Shown here: positions 26,031 through 36,569 of the stretch, in pieces
Position numbering within the stretch: position 1 is the first letter of the stretch
Layout: each line of letters opens with the position of its first letter
From: Woeseiaceae bacterium
GTDB lineage: Bacteria > Pseudomonadota > Gammaproteobacteria > Steroidobacterales > Woeseiaceae
Length of the DNA: 64,000 nt
Direction of reading: 5' to 3'
Assembly (NCBI GenBank): GCA_028227395.1
Contig: JAOIZZ010000002.1
Location: 1 to 64,000, forward strand
Position numbers and translations under genes: made by a program
Notes under the pieces: model-generated
Told to the model about the DNA's origin: nothing
The model's input: the letters and a program-made list of their open reading frames with translations, nothing else
Database searches by the model: none

Positions 26031-27539
26031 ATGCAAGAACTTGTTAATAATATTAATTCATATATCTGGAGTGATTCGCTTATATATTTTGCGTTAGGCG
26101 CAGGTTTATTCTTCTCTTTTAAAACAAGATTTGTCCAAATACGCTTATTTCGTGAAATGACAAGATTGCTCGTATCTGGAAAGAGCTCCGAAAAAGGCAT
26201 CTCAACATTTCAAGCCTTATCCGTCTCTTTGTCTGGGCGTGTTGGTACAGGCAATATAGCGGGTGTCGCAGCCGCGATAGGTTTTGGTGGACCGGGCGCT
26301 GTTTTTTGGATGTGGGTAGTAGCCTTTTTAGGTGCTTCTACCGCTTATGTAGAATCTACTCTTGGTCAAATATACAAAGAAGACAGCGATGGTCAATATC
26401 GAGGTGGGCCAGCATATTATATAGAAAAAGCGATGGGACAGAAATGGTATGCATGGATTTTTGCATTTGCAACAATTGTAGCGACAGGCATTTTACTTCC
26501 AGGTGTACAGGCTAATAGCATCGGCAATGCAGTGGAGCTGGCGCTAGGTGGTGGTGAAATCATTCAAACTGTTGTTGGGCCCCTAAGTACAACTAAATTA
26601 GCAACATCTATAGGCGTTGTTATACTGCTTGGTTTTATTATTTTTGGTGGTGTAAAAAGAATTGCGAAATTCACACAGATCGTCGTCCCCTTTATGGCAT
26701 TTGCATATATTATTACGGCGTTGGCAGTTATAGGTCTTAATATATCTCGTCTGCCTGAAATTATTAACCTGATCTTAAGAGATGCCTTTACTCCCATGGC
26801 TGGTGTTGGTGCCGCTGTAGGCTGGGGTGTAAAAAGAGGGATATATTCAAACGAGGCAGGACAAGGAACCGGACCTCATGCTGCCGCTGCTGCAGAAGTT
26901 GAGCATCCAGCACAGCAAGGACTGGTACAAGCTTTTTCTGTTTACATAGATACATTATTTGTATGCTCAGCCACTGCTTTTATGATATTGATAACCGGTG
27001 CATATAATGTTCATAAGGATGAAGGTACCTCGCCTGGATTTATCATTCAAAACTTAAGTAGTTCAGCAGACGCAAATAGCCCAGCATTTACTCAATATGC
27101 TCTAGAAACAACACTCCCAGGTATGGGTTCACCTTTTATTGCCATTGCATTGTTCTTTTTCGCATTTACCACGATTCTTGCTTATTACTATATTGCAGAA
27201 ACAAATATCGCATTTATTAGGCGCTCATTCAAAATGCCCGGTGATATGTTTTTATTAAAAATAGTCATGTTAGCTGCAGTATTTTATGGCTCTATAAAAA
27301 CAGCTAGTATTGCTTGGGGTCTTGGGGATATTGGTGTTGGAGTTATGGCTTGGTTAAATATTTTTAGTATACTAATTATTTTCTTTATGGCTAAACCGGC
27401 CATAAAAGCATTAAAGGATTATGAATCTCAAAAAAATAAAAATGTTAAAAAATACTCATTTAACCCTACTCTTTTAGGTATTAAAAATGCACATTTCTGG
27501 GAAGACCGCCTAAAAAATAATCAAAAAGATATCATGTAA
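26031..27539 (+). CDS. Alanine/sodium symporter, AGCS family
   Basis: A 502-residue membrane protein with about eleven transmembrane helices. AGCS motifs are clear: SGRVGTGNIAGVAAAIGFGGPGAVFWMW-type sequence near residues 66-95 and GRIYSNEAGQGTGPHAAAA-like GVKRGIYSNEAGQGTG near 275-290. The family imports D/L-alanine or glycine with sodium, consistent with a marine lifestyle (inference). It has an upstream gap of 153 bases after the tRNA. Its 3' end overlaps the patatin-like gene on the other strand by 19 bases. The exact amino acid transported cannot be told. Confidence 0.93.
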   Translation: MQELVNNINSYIWSDSLIYFALGAGLFFSFKTRFVQIRLFREMTRLLVSGKSSEKGISTFQALSVSLSGRVGTGNIAGVAAAIGFGGPGAVFWMWVVAFLGASTAYVESTLGQIYKEDSDGQYRGGPAYYIEKAMGQKWYAWIFAFATIVATGILLPGVQANSIGNAVELALGGGEIIQTVVGPLSTTKLATSIGVVILLGFIIFGGVKRIAKFTQIVVPFMAFAYIITALAVIGLNISRLPEIINLILRDAFTPMAGVGAAVGWGVKRGIYSNEAGQGTGPHAAAAAEVEHPAQQGLVQAFSVYIDTLFVCSATAFMILITGAYNVHKDEGTSPGFIIQNLSSSADANSPAFTQYALETTLPGMGSPFIAIALFFFAFTTILAYYYIAETNIAFIRRSFKMPGDMFLLKIVMLAAVFYGSIKTASIAWGLGDIGVGVMAWLNIFSILIIFFMAKPAIKALKDYESQKNKNVKKYSFNPTLLGIKNAHFWEDRLKNNQKDIM

Positions 27540-28588
27540 TCAGCTAAGTGATCTAGCTCAAGGATTTCGTTGAAATCTTCAGCTAGAACTTTGCCCATAT
27601 CGGTTACAATTCTCCATCTTTTTATTCTTTCAGAATTTGAGAAATTTTTAAAATCAGATCTATCAGGCACCTTACCACCTGGTAAATTCTTTATAAATTT
27701 TTCTGAAGGGCAAATAAATATCGTTCTATCTAAATTATCTTCCTTTACATTACGCCAAAATAATGGCTGATCGAACCAACCAGGCTTCAATATATCAAAA
27801 AAATGTGGGTAGAGAGCATAGTGCTTCTTATCAACGGGTAAAATATCTAAATGATAGTCAAGAATCCCTCCATCTCTATAAACCCCCTCAGGTGCACCTT
27901 TTATATCTCTAACCCCCTCCATAAAAATGGGAATAGAACTAGAAGCAATTACTGCATCTTTTAGATTACTTTCAGTCAAAGGTATGGTGTCTATTTGAAA
28001 GTCATCATTATTAATAAAAAATGGCGCTTCTCTTGAATCAAAAAATAAACCTCTTGAAAAAAAACACCTCAATGCTTTCCTATTAGCGAAATTTGCTAGC
28101 ATCGAAGTTAATAGACCTATAGCAAGAATAAAATCTTGCTCAGATTTTAAAATATGAAGATTTTTTGTCGCCAAAATACTAGTTCTTAATTGAGGGTGCT
28201 GAAGAGTCGCTTGCATACTTGATGCGCTGCACATCATATCCAGCATGGCTCTCAAATGATGATTAATCTGTTTTTTTCCTAATTTTTTAGGTAAATGCTG
28301 CTCTATATATCCACGCTCAAACTCGTTGATTGCAGCAATAGGATCATTCTGCGTGTAACAGATAAACCTCCAAACTCCAATGGAGGATGCAATTAAGTGG
28401 ATTGAATTTTTAATTTGAGGAATAATTTTTTCTAAGATTAATCGGTCGAACTGACTAAGGACTAACCATTTTGGTCCACCAGAAGCACCAAGAATTGCTT
28501 TTATTTTTGTGGGGTCAAAACCTTGCTTTCGAATATCTCGATAAGCACTCTGCCCGACTCTAATCTTTAAAGAATCTATCTTTTTCAA
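27521..28588 (-). CDS. Patatin-like phospholipase family protein
   Basis: A 355-residue soluble protein with patatin features in order: an oxyanion-type loop ILGASGGPKW near residues 32-41, a nucleophile elbow LIASSIGVW near 64-72, and a late DGG motif in YRDGGILDYH that would supply the catalytic Asp. The elbow reads A-x-S-x-G instead of the usual G-x-S-x-G, so hydrolase activity is likely but not certain. Such proteins hydrolyse acyl esters of lipids. It lies downstream of purA on the same strand (37 bases) and its 3' end overlaps the symporter gene. Confidence 0.82.
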   Translation of the reverse strand: MKKIDSLKIRVGQSAYRDIRKQGFDPTKIKAILGASGGPKWLVLSQFDRLILEKIIPQIKNSIHLIASSIGVWRFICYTQNDPIAAINEFERGYIEQHLPKKLGKKQINHHLRAMLDMMCSASSMQATLQHPQLRTSILATKNLHILKSEQDFILAIGLLTSMLANFANRKALRCFFSRGLFFDSREAPFFINNDDFQIDTIPLTESNLKDAVIASSSIPIFMEGVRDIKGAPEGVYRDGGILDYHLDILPVDKKHYALYPHFFDILKPGWFDQPLFWRNVKEDNLDRTIFICPSEKFIKNLPGGKVPDRSDFKNFSNSERIKRWRIVTDMGKVLAEDFNEILELDHLADYMISF

Positions 28589-28625
28589 GAAATGCTAACT
28601 TTGCTCATTTAAAGCTTGTAAATAA

Positions 28626-29927
<1,302 letters not shown>

Positions 29928-29941
29928 TCATATATCATGAT

Positions 29942-30130
29942 TTAGACCTTAATAAAAAATAATAATAACAAACCAATTAGCATTGATATTAGACCTATAA
30001 AGCGAAGGTTAGTATCTTCAAGTTGTGACATTCTTTCCACAAAATTTCTATATTTAGATGGGCTAATAAAAGGAATCATGCCCTCTAAGACCAAAAACAA
30101 AGACAAAGCTGTTAATAGTTCTTGCCACAT
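29942..30130 (-). CDS. yjeT: YjeT-like small membrane protein (DUF2065)
   Basis: A 62-residue protein with two hydrophobic helices separated by a charged loop (SPSKYRNFVERMSQL). Size, the EGMIPFISPSKYR motif and the slot between hflC and purA match DUF2065/YjeT. Its role is not established; close linkage to the FtsH regulators HflK/HflC is conserved. Confidence 0.85.
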   Translation of the reverse strand: MWQELLTALSLFLVLEGMIPFISPSKYRNFVERMSQLEDTNLRFIGLISMLIGLLLLFFIKV

Positions 30131-30183
30131 AACTTGATTAAATACTTTTCATATCCTATTAGCAGCTCAACAGATAAATTAAA

Positions 30184-31053
30184 TTACTTACCTTTTGAAT
30201 TATTCAGGTAACGAAAAAACTCATTGTCCGGATCAATGACCAAGATATCATTCGAATTTCCTATGGAATTCCTATAAGCATCAATGCTTCGGTAAAATGC
30301 ATAAAATTCAGGATCTTGATTATAAGCATCAGCGTAGATTTCTGCTGACTTTGCATCCCCAGTACCTCGTAATTTTTGAGAGTCTCTATTCGCATTTGCA
30401 AGAATAATGGTTCTTTCTTTATCAGCTGTAGACTTCAACTGCTCCGAAACTTCCATACCTTCAGCACGACGCTCTGCCGCTATTCTTCCCCTCTCTTGAC
30501 GCATCTGTTGATATACCGAATTACGAACATCATCAGGAAACTCAACTTGCTTCACTCGAACATCGACCAACTCTACGCCCAAACCTTCAGCAGTGGTGGT
30601 TGCCGTTGCTAGCATATCCCTCATCAATTCAGCACGCTCAACTGATATCGCTTCTTGTACAGTTCTTTTTCCAAACTCAGTAACTATTGCATTTTTTATT
30701 ATTTCTGAGATTCGATCATTTGCAACTCTACTGGAGCCACCAGTAGCTACATAATAATTAACAGTATTAACTATTCGCCATTTAACAAAAAAATCAACAT
30801 CCATCGCTAAACGTTCACCGGTGAAAATCCGCTCTGGTCGCTCATCAATGGTTTGTATTCGTTTAGGAAACTTTCTAATTTTTTGAACAAAAGGAAGCTT
30901 AAAGTGTAATCCTGGCTCATAGTCCGACTGAACAACCTCACCCACTTGGAGTTTAATTGCCAGCTCTCTTTCATTTACAGTAAACGCAGTTAGATTAATA
31001 GCTATTAAAGCTAAACCGATGACTGTAAATATTAAAGGTTTTCCTATATTCAT
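30184..31053 (-). CDS. hflC: HflC, FtsH protease regulator
   Basis: A 289-residue SPFH/prohibitin-family membrane protein that, with HflK, forms a cage around the FtsH protease. One N-terminal transmembrane helix (about 6-25) is followed by the SPFH domain (FTVNERELAIKLQVGEVVQ, FKLPFVQKIRKFPKRIQTID) and a coiled-coil region (MRQERGRIAAERRAEGMEVS). The start shares one base with the hflK stop. Confidence 0.97.
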   Translation of the reverse strand: MNIGKPLIFTVIGLALIAINLTAFTVNERELAIKLQVGEVVQSDYEPGLHFKLPFVQKIRKFPKRIQTIDERPERIFTGERLAMDVDFFVKWRIVNTVNYYVATGGSSRVANDRISEIIKNAIVTEFGKRTVQEAISVERAELMRDMLATATTTAEGLGVELVDVRVKQVEFPDDVRNSVYQQMRQERGRIAAERRAEGMEVSEQLKSTADKERTIILANANRDSQKLRGTGDAKSAEIYADAYNQDPEFYAFYRSIDAYRNSIGNSNDILVIDPDNEFFRYLNNSKGK

Positions 31054-32159
31054 TAGCGCTGTCTCCTATCACGATTCGAATTGTCATCAGATGATTCATT
31101 TTGAGCGCCTGATGTCGATAAAGTATTTTGATTGTTCATCCGCTTACTGCTCTCCCCAATTAATTTATCGAGAGGTAAATACATGAGGTTACCACTTCCT
31201 TGGGAATCAAGAATTACCTTATTTGAATTTTTATAGACCTCTTCTATGGCATCTATATAAAGTCTATCTCGAGTAACTCTTGGAGCTTTTTGATACTCCG
31301 TTAATAGCGACAAGAATCTATCTGCTTGTCCATCTGCATCAGCAATAACTCGATCACGATAAGCCTCAGCATCTTGAAGAATTCTTTGGGCTGCTCCTCT
31401 TGCCCCTGGAATTAACTCTTGAGCGTACTTCTCGGCCTCCAGAATAAATCGATCGCTATCATTTCTTGCTCTTTGCGTATCATCAACGGCATCTTGAACG
31501 GCCTTAGGGTAGTCTAACTTTTCAAGGTTTATAGATGTTACCGTTATACCAGCTTGGTAAGCATCCAATGTACCTTGCAGGACTAATTGAGTTTTTGGGC
31601 CAATCTCATCTCGCTTTTCATTAACAAGCACCTCTAATGAACTGGTACCAACCACCTCTCTTAGAGCACTTTCAGTCAAGTCCTGAAGTGTCCCCTCAGG
31701 ATTAACAACTTCAAAACTATATTTAACTGGATCATTACGGAAATATTGCACCACCATTTGAACAAACACATATTGTTCATCGGCTGTTAAGATTTCTGTA
31801 CTATAACCATAGTTCTCAACCACGCCGGTATTTACAACATCCACCGATTCTATTGGGAAAGGTATGTGCCAATGCAGTCCTGGGAATGTAGTTTCAGTAT
31901 AGGCACCAAATCTTTGAACAACACCTCTTTCCGCCTGATCAACGCTATATAAGCCAGTAAATAGCCAAGCAACCAATAAAAATACGCCGAACATAGAGAT
32001 ACCTGTAGATCCCCCAGATCCTTTTTTAGTGCTTTTTCCTCCACCAATTATTGCATTTATTTTTTTCTGCCATCCTTGGATGATTTTATCCAAATCATCT
32101 GGTTGATTATTATTGCCTTTCCATGGATCTTGGCCATTTCCTGAATCATTCCAACTCAT
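31053..32159 (-). CDS. hflK: HflK, FtsH protease regulator
   Basis: The partner of HflC. The 368-residue protein has a Gly/Asn/Asp-rich N-terminus (SWNDSGNGQDPWKGNNNQPD), one transmembrane helix near residues 55-70, and the SPFH domain (VDQAERGVVQRFGAYTETT, PGLHWHIPFPIESVDVVN). The coiled-coil part includes ARGAAQRILQDAEAYRDRVI. It starts 38 bases after hflX, in the conserved hflX-hflK-hflC order. Confidence 0.97.
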   Translation of the reverse strand: MSWNDSGNGQDPWKGNNNQPDDLDKIIQGWQKKINAIIGGGKSTKKGSGGSTGISMFGVFLLVAWLFTGLYSVDQAERGVVQRFGAYTETTFPGLHWHIPFPIESVDVVNTGVVENYGYSTEILTADEQYVFVQMVVQYFRNDPVKYSFEVVNPEGTLQDLTESALREVVGTSSLEVLVNEKRDEIGPKTQLVLQGTLDAYQAGITVTSINLEKLDYPKAVQDAVDDTQRARNDSDRFILEAEKYAQELIPGARGAAQRILQDAEAYRDRVIADADGQADRFLSLLTEYQKAPRVTRDRLYIDAIEEVYKNSNKVILDSQGSGNLMYLPLDKLIGESSKRMNNQNTLSTSGAQNESSDDNSNRDRRQR

Positions 32160-32197
32160 AATCTATTTCTCTATTTTTGTTTTAATTAAATTACTGT

Positions 32198-33472
32198 TTA
32201 CATCTTAACAAAAGCATTCGTACTCATGCCTTCTTTTTTTAAAAATCGATAAATATCTTGCTTAGTAATTTCTAGCGCCAATCTAAAACTGCCATCATCA
32301 AGTATTTTTTCTTCTTTGACTGCGCCCATTTGAAATAATTTTGCTCGTTGCTTACCTTGACTATTGTCGAGCTTAATACTCCCTATGAGAAGATTCCTAG
32401 CAAAAAAACTACTTATACCAGTCATTAATAAATTGAGCCCTTCTCCCTTTAATGCCGACACCCAAGCGGCTCTCCCACTGCCGTTAATTCTTTTTGTTAG
32501 TTTAGGCTTATAATTTAATTTATCAATTTTATTATAAACTCTCAACTGGGGTACTTTATCAGCTTCAAGCTGTTTTAACACATTATTAACTTGTTTTATT
32601 CTTTGCCACCTATTGGGATCACTCCCATCAATAATATGTAAAATTAAATCAGCTTCTTTTGCTTCTTGGAGTGTCGCCCTAAATGCTGCTACCAACTCAT
32701 GCGGCAATTCTTTTATAAATCCGACTGTATCTACTAATATAATGGGTGCTCCTTCAGGTAAATCAAGTCTTCTCATAGTTGGATCAAGTGTAGCAAAAAG
32801 CTGATCTTTCACTAAAACATCCGCACCAGTTAGTTGCTTAAATAAAGTAGATTTACCGGCATTGGTGTAACCGACGATGGCAACTGTGGGAATTTCAGAT
32901 TTTACTCTATTTTGACGACTCATTGAGCGCCGCTTGTCCACCTGCTTAAGTCGAAGTATTAATTGACGAATACGCTTATCAATTAGACGCCTATCGGTTT
33001 CTAACTGCGTTTCACCTGGTCCTCTTAAACCTATCCCACCTTTTTGTCGCTCAAGATGAGTCCAGCCTCTTATTAATCGAGTAGATATATGTCTTAATTG
33101 AGCAAGTTCTACTTGTAATTTACCTTCAAAACTTCTCGCTCTTTGTGCAAATATATCCAGTATCAAACCACTGCGATCTAATACTCTGCATTTTAAATAC
33201 TGCTCTATGTTTTTTTCCTGGCTGGGACTAAGTGCTGCATCGATGATAACTAATTCAGAATTATTTTTTTCGATACACAAGCGCAACTCATCTAACTTCC
33301 CTTTTCCCAAATAATAACGAGCATTCGGTCTCTTTCCAGAAGCGAAAATACTACCTGCAATAATTCCGCCAGCAGAACGAGCCAATTCAGTAAATTCAAT
33401 AGATTGGCTATGATCTATTTTCGATGAATGCACTAGGGATGCTTTTTCTCCAATTTTTGGTCTTTCAAACAA
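32198..33472 (-). CDS. hflX: HflX, ribosome-associated GTPase
   Basis: Splits or rescues ribosomes under stress. The N-terminal HflX domain includes SGKRPNARYYLGKGKLDEL and ends in GIGLRGPGETQLETDRRLI; the G domain has P-loop GYTNAGKSTLF, LFATLDPTMRRLDLP, DTVGFI and NKID. Its 424 residues match the family. It follows miaA by nine bases; the hfq gene that usually sits between them is absent. Confidence 0.97.
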   Translation of the reverse strand: MFERPKIGEKASLVHSSKIDHSQSIEFTELARSAGGIIAGSIFASGKRPNARYYLGKGKLDELRLCIEKNNSELVIIDAALSPSQEKNIEQYLKCRVLDRSGLILDIFAQRARSFEGKLQVELAQLRHISTRLIRGWTHLERQKGGIGLRGPGETQLETDRRLIDKRIRQLILRLKQVDKRRSMSRQNRVKSEIPTVAIVGYTNAGKSTLFKQLTGADVLVKDQLFATLDPTMRRLDLPEGAPIILVDTVGFIKELPHELVAAFRATLQEAKEADLILHIIDGSDPNRWQRIKQVNNVLKQLEADKVPQLRVYNKIDKLNYKPKLTKRINGSGRAAWVSALKGEGLNLLMTGISSFFARNLLIGSIKLDNSQGKQRAKLFQMGAVKEEKILDDGSFRLALEITKQDIYRFLKKEGMSTNAFVKM

Positions 33473-33481
33473 ATTAAAACC

Positions 33482-34417
33482 TCACTTCTGTATTTTCAAT
33501 GCAATAATTTCAAAAAGATCCTCACTATTAGAATCAACAGAAATTACATTTGTGGTACTTCGGAGCCATGTAATTTGTCTTTTTGCTAATTGTCTGGTTG
33601 ATGCTTGTGCCTTTTTCACAGCGTCATCTATACTCATTTGACCTTCAAGATACGCCCATATTTGTCGATACCCTACTGCCCTCATCGAGGAATGACTTGA
33701 AGTCAAAGACTCTCTTTCCATTAAAACTTTCACTTCCTGGATGAAACCTTCGTCTAACATTTTAATAAAACGTTCATTGATTCTTTGATGAATTTCTAGG
33801 CGAGTATGATGCGTGATAGCTAATTTTATAAATCGATAATTATTATTCTTAATCTTTTTTTCCTGCCAGTCAGAAATATTGCGACCACTTAACTCAAACA
33901 CCTCAATCGCTCTTTGAATCCGTTGGCCATCATGTGGATTAATCCTCTTTGCTGCTAAAGAATCAATAGCAGCTAATTTCTTATGCATTGCGGGCCAACC
34001 TATCTCTTTAGCTTCAAGATTGATGGTATTTCTAATATTAGAATTTCCCTCAGGGAGATCAGAAAGACCCTCTATCAAAGCATGAAAATATAGCATCGTT
34101 CCACCAACTAATAATGGAATTCTCCCCTTATCATGAGAGCGTTTAATTTCTATATTAGCATCTTTAACGAAATGACCTACAGAATATGACTCTTCAGGAT
34201 CCAAAATATCAATCAATCGATGTGGAAACTGGTTTAAAATCTCCTTTTTTGGTTTAGCTGTTCCTATATTCATACCTCGATAAATTTGAGCTGAATCAAC
34301 ATTAATTATATCTAGGGGAAATTCTTTTAATAGGTTTATAGCTAGATCAGTTTTACCAGAGGCAGTCGAACCAAAAAGACAGATAACAGGCAGCTTCATA
34401 ATTCCAACAGTGCTCAT
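33482..34417 (-). CDS. miaA: MiaA, tRNA dimethylallyltransferase
   Basis: Adds the isopentenyl group to A37 of tRNAs that read codons starting with U. The P-loop FGSTASGKTDLA lies near residues 15-26, followed by the substrate motif NVDSAQIYRGMNIGTAKP, LVGGTMLYFHALIEGL and the RQLAKRQITWLR end. The length is 311. A second ATG six codons in (34399) is preceded by a GGA and gives the usual MiaA N-terminus, so it may be the real start. It lies between amiB and hflX; mutL and hfq are missing from their usual flanking places. Confidence 0.96.
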   Translation of the reverse strand: MSTVGIMKLPVICLFGSTASGKTDLAINLLKEFPLDIINVDSAQIYRGMNIGTAKPKKEILNQFPHRLIDILDPEESYSVGHFVKDANIEIKRSHDKGRIPLLVGGTMLYFHALIEGLSDLPEGNSNIRNTINLEAKEIGWPAMHKKLAAIDSLAAKRINPHDGQRIQRAIEVFELSGRNISDWQEKKIKNNNYRFIKLAITHHTRLEIHQRINERFIKMLDEGFIQEVKVLMERESLTSSHSSMRAVGYRQIWAYLEGQMSIDDAVKKAQASTRQLAKRQITWLRSTTNVISVDSNSEDLFEIIALKIQK

Positions 34418-34438
34418 AAAAATAAAAGTAAATTCACG

Positions 34439-35758
34439 TTATTGATACAATGGAATCCTGAGGGTTTGACCTATTCTAATAGTACTTCCTTTGATTTGAT
34501 TAAAATTTTGCAACATAGATAAGTTAATGCCATAAAGATCAGCAATCTCTCCAAGTGTATCACCACGCCTCACTATATAACTTATGATTTTTGCTTCATT
34601 TTTTAAATTTTTTTCAAACTTAGTTCCTTGAGGTGGATTGATCAGAAAGTAATTACGAATGCCTCTCAAAATGACGATAGCCAATTTATCTTGAAATTCT
34701 TTATTCTTTAATTTTCGCTCTTCATCAGGATTTGATATATAGGTTGTCTCAATAAGAATAGAGGGCACATCAGGTGATTTTAATACAAGCAGTCCCGATT
34801 GTTGGACTTTCTTTTTTCGAACAGTGCCAATACTAGCTAATTCTTTCAGCACAAATTCACCTACCTCCATACTTGCCTCATTCGTTGCACCCTGAGACAG
34901 ATCCATCATGAGTGAAGCAAACGAGTCATTTTTATCAGATAAGGATACATCACCAATTGAAAAATTTTCATTTTCGCGTTTGGCTAAACGCTTAGAAGCT
35001 TCATCAACCGCCCCTTTATCAGATAGTGTGTAAATTGAAGCGCCTCTAACACGAGGGTTATTATCCAAAGCATCAGCATGTATCGACACGAATAAGTCAG
35101 CTTTTCTTTCTCTAGCAATCTCCATTCGATCCCTCAATGGGACAAAACTATCTCCACTACGAGTCAAATATGCACGCATATCTTGAGTCTTATTAATTCG
35201 CTCAACCAGTCTTTTACTAACCGCTAATACAACCACGCTCTCCCAGGTTCCATTTGGGCCAATAGCACCCGGATCTTTTCCACCATGGCCAGGATCTACG
35301 ACTATTGTAATATCACGGGACGTTTTCTGTGATACTGGATTTTTTGAAGCTATACTAGCGCCATTATTACGATTTATGTCTAAAACGATTCTGGAATTTT
35401 TTGTACGGTTACCAGGAATAGAAAAATGCTCAAATTTAACTGCCTCTTCTAAATCCAAAACTACTCTTAAAGCCCCTTTACCTCCCTTACCAAAGCGAAT
35501 ATTTCGGATTAAATTATTTTTTAAGTCCTTTGTTTCGATAGATGATGATAATTTCGTATTTTGTAGATCAATCACCATCCGATGAGGTTTTTCTAGAGTA
35601 AATATATGATTATTCACGTTTGAATCTAAATCTAACACCATTCTAACTTGATTGTTTTGCGTCGCCATACGAATATCTTTAAGCAATGCAGCAGACCAGC
35701 TATGAGTGGTCATGAAATATAAAATAAAAAATAATCCCAATCTTTTTATAAGCATCAA
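34439..35758 (-). CDS. amiB: AmiB-type N-acetylmuramoyl-L-alanine amidase
   Basis: A periplasmic zinc amidase that cleaves the peptide from glycan during septal splitting. Domains in order: a signal peptide (about 1-22), an AMIN domain (about 25-130; VVLDLEEAVKFEHFSIPG), an Amidase_3 domain (about 150-375; VVDPGHGGKDPGAIGPNG with the zinc His, VSIHADA, and a late ILIETTYISNP), and a C-terminal LysM domain (about 392-437). The LysM tail binds peptidoglycan. At 439 residues this is the AmiB layout; activation by an EnvC-type protein is expected from the family. Confidence 0.94.
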   Translation of the reverse strand: MMLIKRLGLFFILYFMTTHSWSAALLKDIRMATQNNQVRMVLDLDSNVNNHIFTLEKPHRMVIDLQNTKLSSSIETKDLKNNLIRNIRFGKGGKGALRVVLDLEEAVKFEHFSIPGNRTKNSRIVLDINRNNGASIASKNPVSQKTSRDITIVVDPGHGGKDPGAIGPNGTWESVVVLAVSKRLVERINKTQDMRAYLTRSGDSFVPLRDRMEIARERKADLFVSIHADALDNNPRVRGASIYTLSDKGAVDEASKRLAKRENENFSIGDVSLSDKNDSFASLMMDLSQGATNEASMEVGEFVLKELASIGTVRKKKVQQSGLLVLKSPDVPSILIETTYISNPDEERKLKNKEFQDKLAIVILRGIRNYFLINPPQGTKFEKNLKNEAKIISYIVRRGDTLGEIADLYGINLSMLQNFNQIKGSTIRIGQTLRIPLYQ

Positions 35759-35791
35759 TTAATGTTCTTATTTATTTTTTTTCATATTTAT

Positions 35792-36259
35792 TCAATAGCA
35801 TCTTGGAATCTTTGAAAGTATATCATCACCAATTGATGTCAATGACTTAATTATAACCTCGCGCCCGACATCCTTAAAATTTATAGTGAAAGTGATGTCC
35901 GCTTGTTCTAATAAAATTGGGATTCTTTGTGGCCATTCAATAAACATAAGGCCGTCACTTAAATCATCCCATCCAAGAAAATTAAGCTCATCATGATCAT
36001 TAATTCTATATAAATCAATATGATATATTTTTCCAAAATCAAACTCATATGGCTCGACTAAAGTATATGTTGGGCTAGGTACGATATCCTTGTATCCCAT
36101 GCTTCTTAATGTCGCACGAACCAGTGTAGATTTACCCGCACCCATCTCTCCGCTGAGTGTTATCTTTATTCCAGAAAGCGATTGAGGAAGGGCCTCAGAT
36201 AAACACTGCCCTAATTGCTTTGTAGCTTTTTCATTTTTTAGATCTTTAGTAAAATCCAT
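35792..36259 (-). CDS. tsaE: TsaE, ATPase for tRNA t6A biosynthesis
   Basis: Works with TsaB and TsaD to make threonylcarbamoyladenosine at A37 of ANN-decoding tRNAs. The 155-residue protein has the P-loop SGEMGAGKSTLVRATL (about 37-52) and the family motif SPTYTLVEPYEF and HIDLYRI. It is upstream of amiB (33 bases), as in E. coli. The nnr (yjeF) gene that E. coli has between queG and tsaE is not present. Confidence 0.95.
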   Translation of the reverse strand: MDFTKDLKNEKATKQLGQCLSEALPQSLSGIKITLSGEMGAGKSTLVRATLRSMGYKDIVPSPTYTLVEPYEFDFGKIYHIDLYRINDHDELNFLGWDDLSDGLMFIEWPQRIPILLEQADITFTINFKDVGREVIIKSLTSIGDDILSKIPRCY

Positions 36260-36569
36260 AGATTAAGTCTAATTCCTAGTATTAATAATTAAAGCCAACG
36301 GTTAATTTTAAAAGTTATTAATTGAGGAAAAATTTAATATAAATTACAGAATCGATTTTTACGCTCAGGTATTATAACTATCAATATATTATAGATGCCA
36401 GTTGAAAAATCATCCGAACTTTTTTTAATGCAATAACAAAACACATAACGTTCACTCTTTTTAACTAATCCTTCTTATTCCTAGAGATGCATATACTCTA
36501 TTTACTGAAATTGAACCTAATTTTTTAGCATAAAGCTATTATACTAGAACCTAAGAGTGGTTAATAATT
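36260..36569. other. 310-bp divergent intergenic region between tsaE and queG
   Basis: The only gene-free stretch above 300 bases. It is very AT-rich and must hold the promoters for the minus-strand tsaE-to-purA string and for queG. By eye I see TATTAT and TATACT sequences about 35 bases before queG (near 36532-36542), but no properly spaced -35 partner. No tRNA, riboswitch, strong hairpin, repeat or credible small ORF was found. Confidence 0.6.

Noticed and set aside
36400-36470. Short plus-strand ORF starting at ATG near 36395
   Set aside because: Encodes only 13 codons before a stop and has no ribosome-binding site.
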